Part shown: positions 25,677-33,795 of the stretch, in pieces
How positions within the stretch are numbered: the stretch's first letter is position 1
How the letters are laid out: the number at the start of each line of letters is the position of its first letter
DNA from: Solimicrobium sp043758755
GTDB taxonomy: Bacteria > Pseudomonadota > Gammaproteobacteria > Burkholderiales > Burkholderiaceae_D
Direction of reading: 5' to 3'
Assembly (NCBI GenBank): GCA_043758755.1
Contig: JAYVMW010000022.1
Coordinates: forward strand, 32,804-96,803
Length of the DNA: 64,000 bases
The notes under the pieces: model-generated
Databases searched by the model: none
What the model was told of the DNA's origin: nothing
What the model saw: the letters and a program-made list of their open reading frames with translations, nothing else
Program-made: the position numbers and the translations under genes

Positions 25677-25985
25677 ATGGCAAATAAGCACGAAAATACT
25701 ACAGTGATAGAGAGGCAGGCGCAAAAGACCAAGCTGCCACCTTTGTATCAGGTTGTTTTGTTGAACGACGACTACACTCCGATGGAATTTGTCGTTATCG
25801 TAATTCAAGAATACTTTAATAAGGACCGTGAAACAGCGATGCATATCATGCTTAAAGTACATCGCGATGGTAAGGGCGTATGCGGGGTTTTCCCCAAAGA
25901 TATTGCCGCTACAAAAGTTGATTTGGTAATGGCATATGCCAGGCAAGCAGGGCATCCCCTGCAATGTGTGATGGAGGAAGTATGA
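25677..25985 (+). CDS. clpS: ATP-dependent Clp protease adaptor ClpS
   Basis: 102 residues. LYQVVLLNDDYTPMEFVVIVIQEYFNKDRETAMHIMLKVHRDGKGVCGVFPKDIAATKVDLVMAYARQAGHPLQCVMEE is a full ClpS domain, including the NDDYTPMEFV N-degron pocket. It delivers N-end-rule substrates to ClpAP. The stop overlaps the clpA start by four bases, so they are coupled. Confidence 0.97.
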   Translation: MANKHENTTVIERQAQKTKLPPLYQVVLLNDDYTPMEFVVIVIQEYFNKDRETAMHIMLKVHRDGKGVCGVFPKDIAATKVDLVMAYARQAGHPLQCVMEEV

Positions 25986-28279
25986 TTGCGCAAGAATTGG
26001 AAGTAAGTTTACATATGGCGTTTGTTGAAGCGCGGCAGGCAAGATACGAGTTCATTACTGTTGAGCATTTATTGCTGGCACTACTGGATAATCCATCTGC
26101 GGCCGAGGTCATGCGCGCCTGTGCTGTGAATATAGAAGATCTGCGCAAAACACTGAGTAATTTTGTCAGTGACAATACACCTACCGTGGCCGGAACCGGT
26201 GAGGTAGATACCCAGCCAACGTTAGGATTTCAACGCGTCATTCAACGTGCAATCATGCATGTGCAATCGGCGTCCAACGGCAAGAAAGAAGTAAATGGTG
26301 CCAACGTGCTGGTGGCAATATTTGGCGAGAAGGATTCTCATGCCGTGTATTACCTGCATCAGCAGGGAGTAACCCGTCTGGATGTAGTCAATTTCATTTC
26401 GCACGGTGTACGTAAAGATCACCCCGCCGATCCGCAGAAATCTCCTGAAGGTGTAGAAGAGGCACATGCTGAAGCACAACCCAAGGAAAGTGCGCTCGAT
26501 CAATTTACTCTGAATCTGAATAAAGCTGCAGCTGATGGAAAGATTGATCCGCTGGTGGGGCGCGACAGCGAAGTGGAACGGGTAGTACAGATTTTATGTC
26601 GGCGTCGTAAAAATAATCCATTGCTGGTCGGCGAAGCAGGGGTCGGAAAAACGGCGATAGCTGAAGGACTGGCACTGCGCATTACGATGGGAGACGTGCC
26701 GGATATCCTTGAAAATGCGGTGGTGTATTCGCTGGATATGGGATCGCTTTTAGCCGGCACCAAATATCGCGGCGATTTTGAATTGCGTTTAAAAGCAGTT
26801 TTAAAGCAACTCAAAGATGCACCCAATGGAATTTTATTCATCGATGAAATTCATACCATCATTGGCGCAGGATCTGCGTCAGGCGGCACTCTGGATGCAT
26901 CCAATCTGCTTAAGCCGGCGCTGTCTTCCGGTCAGCTGAAATGCATAGGCGCGACTACTTATACTGAATATCGTGGCGTCTTTGAAAAAGATCACGCGCT
27001 GTCACGTCGTTTCCAGAAAATTGACATCACAGAGCCAACTGTTGAACAGACCATTCAAATTCTGCGTGGTTTGAAATCCAAATTTGAAGAGCATCACAAT
27101 GTGAAGTACTCGGCCTCGGCATTAACTTCAGCGGCTGAACTGTCGGCGCGGTTTATCAATGACCGCCATTTGCCCGACAAGGCGATTGACGTCATTGATG
27201 AAGCCGGTGCAGCACAACGGGTTTTGCCAAAATCGAAGCAAAAGAAAACCATCGGCAAGCTGGAAATTGAAGAAATCATTTCCAAGATTGCGCGTATTCC
27301 GCCGCAAACCGTCAATCAGGATGATCGCAGCAAACTGCAGACGATCGAGCGCGACCTGAAAAATGTCGTGTTCGGTCAGGATCCGGCCATTGACGCGCTG
27401 TCTTCGGCGATCAAGATGGCGCGTGCCGGATTGGGCAAACTTGATAAACCTATCGGTTCGTTCCTGTTTTCAGGACCAACCGGGGTCGGTAAAACCGAGA
27501 TGGCCAAGCAGCTGGCATTTACTCTGGGTATCGATTTAATCCGTTTTGACATGTCTGAGTACATGGAGCGTCATGCCGTGAGCCGTCTGATCGGAGCGCC
27601 GCCAGGCTATGTCGGATTTGATCAGGGCGGATTGCTCACTGAAGCAATCACCAAAAAGCCGCATACCGTACTGTTGCTGGATGAAATTGAAAAAGCCCAT
27701 CCGGATGTCTTCAATATTTTGTTGCAGGTGATGGACCACGGTACATTGACTGATAACAATGGACGCAAGGCAGATTTCCGTAACGTGATCATTATCATGA
27801 CCACCAATGCCGGTGCTGAAAGCCTGCAGAAACGGTCGATCGGCTTTACCGACAATAAAGAGGCTGGCGATGAGATGGCGGATATCAAGCGGATGTTTAC
27901 GCCTGAATTCCGAAATCGTCTGGATGCCATCATCAGTTTTGGTTCTTTGAGCGAAGAGATTATTTTGCGTGTGGTCGACAAGTTTCTCATGCAGCTTGAA
28001 GAACAGCTGCATGAGAAAAAAGTCGATGCCATATTCACCGATAACCTGCGCAAATTCCTGGGTAAAAAGGGATTTGATCCATTGATGGGTGCACGTCCGA
28101 TGGCGCGTCTGATTCAGGACATGATCCGGAAGGCGCTGGCCGATGAATTACTGTTCGGTAAGTTGGTGACGGGTGGCAAGGTGGTGGTGGATCTGGATGA
28201 GCAAGATCATATCAAGTTGAATTTTTCTGAAAGTGATCCAAAATCATCTGCAACTCAGGAAGCCGTAGAAACTGAATAG
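25982..28279 (+). CDS. clpA: ATP-dependent Clp protease ATP-binding subunit ClpA
   Basis: 765 residues. Double-Clp N-domain (residues 1-145), AAA+ module 1 with GEAGVGKTAI near 215 and FIDEIHTIIG, AAA+ module 2 with GPTGVGKTEM near 495 and LLDEIEKAHPDVFN, and the ClpP-docking IGF loop (KRSIGFTDNK). It unfolds proteins for ClpP. ATG 25982 has GGAGGAAG directly before it within clpS and overlaps the clpS stop; six more residues from a TTG/GTG-type upstream start are not needed. A terminator follows. Confidence 0.97.
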   Translation: MIAQELEVSLHMAFVEARQARYEFITVEHLLLALLDNPSAAEVMRACAVNIEDLRKTLSNFVSDNTPTVAGTGEVDTQPTLGFQRVIQRAIMHVQSASNGKKEVNGANVLVAIFGEKDSHAVYYLHQQGVTRLDVVNFISHGVRKDHPADPQKSPEGVEEAHAEAQPKESALDQFTLNLNKAAADGKIDPLVGRDSEVERVVQILCRRRKNNPLLVGEAGVGKTAIAEGLALRITMGDVPDILENAVVYSLDMGSLLAGTKYRGDFELRLKAVLKQLKDAPNGILFIDEIHTIIGAGSASGGTLDASNLLKPALSSGQLKCIGATTYTEYRGVFEKDHALSRRFQKIDITEPTVEQTIQILRGLKSKFEEHHNVKYSASALTSAAELSARFINDRHLPDKAIDVIDEAGAAQRVLPKSKQKKTIGKLEIEEIISKIARIPPQTVNQDDRSKLQTIERDLKNVVFGQDPAIDALSSAIKMARAGLGKLDKPIGSFLFSGPTGVGKTEMAKQLAFTLGIDLIRFDMSEYMERHAVSRLIGAPPGYVGFDQGGLLTEAITKKPHTVLLLDEIEKAHPDVFNILLQVMDHGTLTDNNGRKADFRNVIIIMTTNAGAESLQKRSIGFTDNKEAGDEMADIKRMFTPEFRNRLDAIISFGSLSEEIILRVVDKFLMQLEEQLHEKKVDAIFTDNLRKFLGKKGFDPLMGARPMARLIQDMIRKALADELLFGKLVTGGKVVVDLDEQDHIKLNFSESDPKSSATQEAVETE

Positions 28280-28300
28280 TAAAAAACGTTATCGGTAATA

Positions 28301-28330
28301 AAAAAACCAGCTTCAATTAAGCTGGTTTTT
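28301..28330. terminator. Bidirectional terminator between clpA and the chemoreceptor gene
   Basis: AACCAGCTT (28305-28313) pairs with AAGCTGGTT (28319-28327), loop CAATT, with A-run before and T-run after. Confidence 0.9.
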
Positions 28331-28352
28331 TTGTGATCAATACAGAAAGACG

Positions 28353-29942
28353 TCAGCTGTCGTTGGCAATTTTCAGCATGCGATCAGGCACATGACTCAT
28401 GCGTGCTGACGATACACCAGAACTCGACAGTTTAAATACATCCAATGCGTCGGTTAATTTTTCGGCCTCGTAATTCATGGAGGACGCTGCCGATGCAGCT
28501 TCTTCCACCATGGCTGAGTTTTGCTGAGTCATTTCATCCATGTGTTCAATGGCGCGGCCTATTTCCTGAATGCCGGCACTTTGATCCTGGCTGGCGGCTG
28601 AAATTTCTTTCATGATGTCGCTGACCCGTTTGACGGAATCAACAATTTCACCCATGGTTTTGCCGGCCTGATCTACCAGTTGCGAACCCTGCGTGACTTT
28701 ATCTACTGAATCACTGATCAACGTTTTGATTTCCTTGGCCGCCGCTGCACTGCGCTGCGCCAGGTTGCGCACTTCCGATGCTACCACGGCAAAGCCGCGA
28801 CCCTGTTCACCGGCGCGCGCCGCCTCGACAGCGGCATTCAGCGCCAGAATATTGGTTTGAAATGCGATGCCATCAATGACAGTAATGATGTCGACAATTT
28901 TTTTCGATGAGCCGTTAATCTCAGACATGGTACCGATCACCTGATTCACCACTTCGCCACCTTTGACAGCAACGTCAGAGGCAACGTCAGCCAACTTATT
29001 GGCCTGCTTGGCATTGTCCGCATTCTGTTTGACCGTATCGGAGAGCGAGGCCATCGAGCTTGATGTTTCCTGCAGGCTGTTGGCCTGCGATTCGGTACGG
29101 GATGACAAATCATTGTTGCCCGATGAAATTTCAGAGCTGGCGACTTTGATTGTTTCTGCAGAGAGTTTGATTTCACTGACCATCGCTTCGAGCTTGCCTT
29201 TCATTTCTTTCAGCGCCACCAGCAAACTGCCGGTGTCGTTCGGATCGGTTTGAATATCCATGGATAAATCACCGGCAGCAACTGCCACGGCAATTTCACG
29301 GGTGTATTCAGGCTCTCCACCGAGTTGCTTCCAGATTCCGTGCACAACGACATACGACACACCGCCCAACGTCAGCACGATCATGATTGCGACGAAAACG
29401 GTGGTGTACAGCACATTGCTGACACTGTTGCCGCTACGATCCACGCCGGATTTGAATTGCTCTTTAGCTGCTTCCTGCATTTTGGTCAAATCTGACTGCA
29501 GCGCATTCAAAGTGGTTTGCATTTTGGCGATGAGTGGAGTGGGGTCACCCTGTTCCACTTCCATCATGATTTTTGCCACGCCCATTGCCGGCGAATAGTA
29601 GGCTTCGAATTCATTCGACAGCCGGCCTGAAGTTTCATGCTGACCGTCGATTTTGCCCAATTCGTTGATGCTTTCGCGGATTGTTTTGGCATTGACCTCG
29701 ATCGCATCCAGACGTTTTTTATCACCTTCGCTAACCGCTTCCTGCAGTCCCTTAACCAAACCATTCACATCAGTAATTAAGGATTTGGATCGATCCAGCA
29801 GCGGATAATCAACTGACGCAGTAGTTTTGATAGAAGAAATAGCGATCGTCGAAAAATAAACGCTCACAGACAACCCTACACTGAAAATAATGGTGGCGGT
29901 GGCTGGCAATGACCAGATTCGTTTCTTGATGCTCATACTCAT
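28353..29942 (-). CDS. Methyl-accepting chemotaxis protein
   Basis: 529 residues, Tsr-like layout: TM1 (about 13-35), a periplasmic four-helix ligand domain of about 150 residues, TM2 (about 190-212), HAMP, and a cytoplasmic coiled coil with the conserved tip VIDGIAFQTNILALNAAVEAARAGEQGRGFAVVASEVRNLAQRSA. It signals ligand occupancy to CheA/CheW. No C-terminal CheR-tethering pentapeptide is present. AGAGG lies about seven bases before ATG 29942. The ligand is unknown. It is separate from any che operon here. Confidence 0.96.
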   Translation of the reverse strand: MSMSIKKRIWSLPATATIIFSVGLSVSVYFSTIAISSIKTTASVDYPLLDRSKSLITDVNGLVKGLQEAVSEGDKKRLDAIEVNAKTIRESINELGKIDGQHETSGRLSNEFEAYYSPAMGVAKIMMEVEQGDPTPLIAKMQTTLNALQSDLTKMQEAAKEQFKSGVDRSGNSVSNVLYTTVFVAIMIVLTLGGVSYVVVHGIWKQLGGEPEYTREIAVAVAAGDLSMDIQTDPNDTGSLLVALKEMKGKLEAMVSEIKLSAETIKVASSEISSGNNDLSSRTESQANSLQETSSSMASLSDTVKQNADNAKQANKLADVASDVAVKGGEVVNQVIGTMSEINGSSKKIVDIITVIDGIAFQTNILALNAAVEAARAGEQGRGFAVVASEVRNLAQRSAAAAKEIKTLISDSVDKVTQGSQLVDQAGKTMGEIVDSVKRVSDIMKEISAASQDQSAGIQEIGRAIEHMDEMTQQNSAMVEEAASAASSMNYEAEKLTDALDVFKLSSSGVSSARMSHVPDRMLKIANDS

Positions 29943-30063
29943 GATTTGCCTCTAGTTATAATTGACTAATTCATTAATCAGCTGAAAACAATACTTTTAC
30001 ACTTTTATCCACAAAGCTTTGAAAAAATTTGACTGATTACAAAATTTTCATTGTCAAATCCGA

Positions 30064-31248
30064 TCAAAATACGCGGTCATAACTGACCCGCATTACATTA
30101 ACATTTCCACCCCAAGTGGCCGTTGTATCCCAGTTGCGGTCGATCTGGGCTTTGACATCACTGACGGAATCAATGTCATACCTTAACGTGAGCGATGCCC
30201 TTTTATAGGCAGTCGGAATATAGTCGGCCAGGTTGCTGGAATGCTCGGTGTATATGGCATAGTTCACAAACGGTGTCCATTTGCCCAGTCGCAGACCGGC
30301 GCCTATGGTGGAAGCCGGTGCAGAATAGCTGTAGACCGGCGCAGTCGTGTAATGACGACTCAGTGACGTCACTTCAGACAAGACAAACCAGGAGTCGAAA
30401 TCGAGATTGACCGCCATTCCATATGCTTTCAAATCAGCCTCGGAATAGACTGCATTTGCATTGTTGGACACGGTCACTTTGCTTTGCAGGTAGACCAGAC
30501 GTACCGTCAGCGGACCATTGTTCACTTCTGCATCGGCACCCACAATGCGTTTCCAGCTCACATCGGTGTCGCCCGAATAATTCAGCAGGTAATACGCGGA
30601 GTTGCCGACCTTTTCCTGACCAGCGAATACACTGGCAGTGACATTGGTGTTGCCGTAGCTGTTGGTATAGCGCAGGCTGGCGCCGTCATAGTTGGTTGCA
30701 TCCCATCCGTACAATTCCGGGGGGACTTCAACCCAAGGGTAAGCGAAGCCGACATCCTGAAACGGTGAATAGTAGTACAGGGGAATGCGTTGACGGCCCA
30801 CATGCACTTCAAAGTGATCATCGAGTTTGTAATTGAAATAAGCCCAGGAAATATTGGGGTTGGTATCTTCGCCACGAACTACAACCTGTCCAACAAAATT
30901 CAGGTTGGGACTGAAATTGTACTGAAGCTGAGCCCCGGCATGCGATTCTGGCTTGAGAGAAAAATTGGAACCATAAATGCCCGCATTTGACCAGTCGGCC
31001 GTATAGCAGGGGCAGGTGATGCCGTTCAGTTGGGCCGGACCGACATAGTTGGGGCCAAGACTGCCATTGCTGGTACTTCCACCGATCACAGACAGAAAAC
31101 CGCTGAACTGGAAATTAGATGAGGTGTCAGATGCCGCCAGCGAGCCTGCATCATCGGCAGCACTCGCAGACCATGTTGCAAATACCAAGGAACTGGCAAG
31201 AAGTACATTGAATAGCATAAATGCCATGCCATTATTTTTATTTGTCAT
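30064..31248 (-). CDS. Outer-membrane beta-barrel (porin-like) protein
   Basis: 394 residues. A signal peptide (MTNKNNGMAFMLFNVLLASSLVFATWSASA, cleavage after ASA) is followed by alternating amphipathic strands rich in Tyr, Asn, Gly and Ser, e.g. SHAGAQLQYNFSPNLNFVGQVVVRGED and HFEVHVGRQRIPLYYYSPFQDVGFAYPWVEVPPELYG, and a C-terminal VSYDRVF ending in Phe, the BAM-recognition signature. The general pattern is that of a porin-like barrel; I cannot assign a substrate. It has its own promoter and is monocistronic. Confidence 0.8.
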   Translation of the reverse strand: MTNKNNGMAFMLFNVLLASSLVFATWSASAADDAGSLAASDTSSNFQFSGFLSVIGGSTSNGSLGPNYVGPAQLNGITCPCYTADWSNAGIYGSNFSLKPESHAGAQLQYNFSPNLNFVGQVVVRGEDTNPNISWAYFNYKLDDHFEVHVGRQRIPLYYYSPFQDVGFAYPWVEVPPELYGWDATNYDGASLRYTNSYGNTNVTASVFAGQEKVGNSAYYLLNYSGDTDVSWKRIVGADAEVNNGPLTVRLVYLQSKVTVSNNANAVYSEADLKAYGMAVNLDFDSWFVLSEVTSLSRHYTTAPVYSYSAPASTIGAGLRLGKWTPFVNYAIYTEHSSNLADYIPTAYKRASLTLRYDIDSVSDVKAQIDRNWDTTATWGGNVNVMRVSYDRVF

Positions 31249-31326
31249 AATTTCTATCTATTTCCATATAGTTTGGGTATGCGAAGCGCCGCCGGGACGT
31301 CGAATAACACTACTCACTCTGAGTTC

Positions 31327-31354
31327 ATTATAGTTGCCACCTGAAAAATGCAAA
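31327..31354 (-). promoter_or_regulatory. Putative promoter of the porin-like gene
   Basis: On the minus strand TTTGCA (31354-31349), 16-base spacer, TATAAT (31332-31327); the transcript would start near 31320 with a 70-base leader. Confidence 0.5.
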
Positions 31355-31521
31355 TGGAAAGTGCAGTTTTTATCAAGGTTCTTAAAATCGGCTGTCAGAA
31401 ATCAAGCCTGAACATGGACAGTTTGTTAATTTTTGAAGCAGATTGCGCGCGATGTAGGAAATGCACTGACAGATGTCGGTGCGAAGATGTTTGGAATAAT
31501 TGGCGGAGCAGAAAACGCGGG

Positions 31522-31550
31522 CGTGTTGATTTGGTGGGCAAATCAACACG
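31522..31550. repeat. Perfect 12-bp inverted repeat between dut and the porin-like gene
   Basis: CGTGTTGATTTG (31522-31533) and CAAATCAACACG (31539-31550) flank a five-base loop 14 bases past the dut stop. No T-run follows on the minus strand, so it is an atypical terminator or an mRNA-stabilising stem. Nothing else is seen in the rest of the 315-base gap apart from the porin promoter. Confidence 0.7.
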
Positions 31551-31563
31551 TAAAATAAAAAAA

Positions 31564-32013
31564 TCAGTGTTTGCCGGTACTGCCGAAACCACCGGCGCCA
31601 CGGTCACTGTCAGAAAATTCTTCAACCACTTCAAAGCCCACCTGCAACACCGGTACGATAATCAGCTGTGCCAGACGCTCCATGGGTTGCAGGGTAAATT
31701 CAGTTTGACCACGATTCCAGGTCGACACCATCAACTGTCCCTGATAATCCGAATCAATCAAACCAACCAGATTGCCCAGTACGATGCCATGCTTGTGACC
31801 CATGCCACTGCGCGGCAAAATCATGGCAGCATAATTCGGGTCGGCCAGATGAATGGCCAGACCGGTAGGAATCAGTACGGTTTGACCCGATCCGATCGTG
31901 ACAGGTGCATCGATGCAGGCGCGCAGATCCAGCCCGGCACTGCCTGGGGTGGCGTAGGCCGGCAACTGGTCTTGCATGCGCGGATCAAGAATTTTTACGG
32001 CGATTTTTTTCAT
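31564..32013 (-). CDS. dut: Deoxyuridine 5'-triphosphate nucleotidohydrolase
   Basis: 149 residues. Trimeric dUTPase with its conserved motifs: PGSAGLDLRAC, PRSGMGHKHGIVLGNLVGLIDSDYQGQL and the C-terminal P-loop-like RGAGGFGSTG. It removes dUTP and supplies dUMP for thymidylate synthesis. It follows coaBC in the same orientation with 31 bases between, an arrangement common in proteobacteria. Confidence 0.97.
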   Translation of the reverse strand: MKKIAVKILDPRMQDQLPAYATPGSAGLDLRACIDAPVTIGSGQTVLIPTGLAIHLADPNYAAMILPRSGMGHKHGIVLGNLVGLIDSDYQGQLMVSTWNRGQTEFTLQPMERLAQLIIVPVLQVGFEVVEEFSDSDRGAGGFGSTGKH

Positions 32014-32044
32014 GATGAGTAGAGAGTGAAGATGAGAAGCAAGG

Positions 32045-33238
32045 TTAAATACGATGGGAAATTTCCAGAATCAGCTGGCGTGCCAGATTGATCTTGTCGG
32101 CCTGGGCCAGCGGTGTATGGCCTTTGTCATCAAATAAAACGATTTCATTCTGGTTTTTGCCCAGCGTGTTTTGCGCAATGTTCCCGACCAATAAAGGGAT
32201 GTTTTTTTTCAGGCGCTTGATGGTGCTGTACTTGATCAGATTTTCGGATTCGGCCGCGAATCCGACGCAATACGGCGGATTTTTCAGCGCGGCCACCTCG
32301 GCCAGAATATCCGGGTTCTGTTCAAACTGCAGTTTGGGGAAATCTTCCGCGCCACTTTTTTTGAGTTTCTGCTTGCTGATATTGCTGATGCGCCAGTCGG
32401 CCACGGCCGCTACCGAAATAAAAATATCCTGCCCGGCGATCTGATCAAACACCGCGTCATGCATCTGCTGCGCGGTCTGCACCTGATGCGTAGTGCAGCC
32501 ATACGGTACATTCAGGGCGGTCGGGCCGGACACCAGCCGTACCTGCGCCCCGGCTTCAAAGGCCGCCTGGGCAATTGCATAACCCATTTTCCCCGAGGAT
32601 AAATTGGTCAGGCCGCGTACCGGATCTATCGGTTCAAAGGTGGGACCGGCGGTGATCAGAACCCGTTTCCCAGCCAGCGATTTTGGGGTAAACGCGGCAA
32701 TCAGTTCAGCTATGATCTGCTCCGGTTCCAGCATGCGGCCCATCCCGGTTTCTCCGCAGGCCTGCTCTCCCGGTGCCGGTCCCAACAGCTGGACTCCATC
32801 CGACTGCACTTGACTGACATTACGCTGCGTAGTTGGTTTTTGCCACATTTCCACATTCATGGCCGGTGCTATCAGCAGGGGTACATTAGCTGGCCGCGCC
32901 ACGCATAGCGTTGAGAGCAGATCGTCACAATGGCCGTGCGCCAGTTTGGCAATGAAGTCGGTCGAGCAGGGCGCTATCAGTATGGCACTGGTTGCGCGGC
33001 TCAATTCTATGTGTGCCATATTGTTGTGGATGCGCGCGTCCCACTGGTCGGTGTAGACCGTATTGCCCGATAACGCCTGCATCGTGACCGGTGTCATGAA
33101 CTGACAGGCACCCTCTGTCATTACCACCTGTACTGTGGCTTCGTGCCGGATCAGTTCACGACACAACTCGGCGGATTTATAACAGGCGATGCCACCTGTG
33201 AGTCCCAGCAGTATGTGTTTTCCTTTTAGCGGATCCAT
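32045..33238 (-). CDS. coaBC: Bifunctional phosphopantothenoylcysteine decarboxylase / phosphopantothenate-cysteine ligase
   Basis: 397 residues. The N-terminal flavoprotein CoaC domain has ILLGLTGGIACYKSAELCRELIRH, the His motif (HIELSRATSAILIAPCS) and PAMNVEMWQKP; CoaB follows with KRVLITAGPTFEPIDPVRGLTNLSSGKMGYAIA and DIFISVAAVADWR. Two steps of coenzyme A synthesis. ATG 33238 is used because TGAGGA lies just upstream; the start at 33253 has no ribosome-binding site and nearly abuts lspA. Part of the ileS-lspA-coaBC-dut run. Confidence 0.96.
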   Translation of the reverse strand: MDPLKGKHILLGLTGGIACYKSAELCRELIRHEATVQVVMTEGACQFMTPVTMQALSGNTVYTDQWDARIHNNMAHIELSRATSAILIAPCSTDFIAKLAHGHCDDLLSTLCVARPANVPLLIAPAMNVEMWQKPTTQRNVSQVQSDGVQLLGPAPGEQACGETGMGRMLEPEQIIAELIAAFTPKSLAGKRVLITAGPTFEPIDPVRGLTNLSSGKMGYAIAQAAFEAGAQVRLVSGPTALNVPYGCTTHQVQTAQQMHDAVFDQIAGQDIFISVAAVADWRISNISKQKLKKSGAEDFPKLQFEQNPDILAEVAALKNPPYCVGFAAESENLIKYSTIKRLKKNIPLLVGNIAQNTLGKNQNEIVLFDDKGHTPLAQADKINLARQLILEISHRI

Positions 33239-33256
33239 GGTTTCCTCAGGCATTGA

Positions 33257-33751
33257 TTATTTATTTTTCACTCTACGCAATTCATCCAGGATAAACAAGG
33301 TCGCGCCCAGACAGATGGCGCTGTCAGCCAGATTGAAGGCCGCGAAGTGGCTTTGCCGATAATAAAAATCCAGAAAGTCGATTACATGACCGTACATGAC
33401 GCGGTCGATTACATTGCCGATCGCGCCGCCCAGTATCAGCGCCAATGCCCAGCAAAACAGGCGCTGGCTGCTGTTGTTTTTAATCAGGAACATGATGTAG
33501 AGCGCTGCACAAATGCCGATGCCGGTAAATAAATGACGCTGCCAGCCGGATTCATTGGCCAGAAAACTGAATGCCGCGCCCGGGTTGTAGGCCAGCACCA
33601 GATTGAAAAAACTGGTCACCGGCATGGATTCACCATACGTGAATAATTTTGTCATGGTGATTTTGGAGAGTTGATCCAGCAAAATCACAATGGCAGAAAT
33701 TCCCAGGTAAGGAAGCATACTGCCTGAGCCTGCATTTTTTTTTGTAGCCAT
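33257..33751 (-). CDS. lspA: Lipoprotein signal peptidase
   Basis: 164 residues with four membrane helices. The aspartyl-protease residues are Asp116 in GNVIDR and Asp143 in FNLADS, and VLAYNPGAAFSFL is the conserved loop. It cleaves prolipoprotein signal peptides after lipid attachment. It follows ileS as in E. coli, where ribF-ileS-lspA form one operon. Confidence 0.97.
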   Translation of the reverse strand: MATKKNAGSGSMLPYLGISAIVILLDQLSKITMTKLFTYGESMPVTSFFNLVLAYNPGAAFSFLANESGWQRHLFTGIGICAALYIMFLIKNNSSQRLFCWALALILGGAIGNVIDRVMYGHVIDFLDFYYRQSHFAAFNLADSAICLGATLFILDELRRVKNK

Positions 33752-33795
33752 AAGTTGAATCTGTTCCAGAGTTAAATTTAATCAGCCTGCACTTC

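Noticed and set aside
31348..32022. 224-residue plus-strand frame opposite dut
   Set aside because: It is the antisense shadow of dut, whose dUTPase motifs are all intact on the minus strand.
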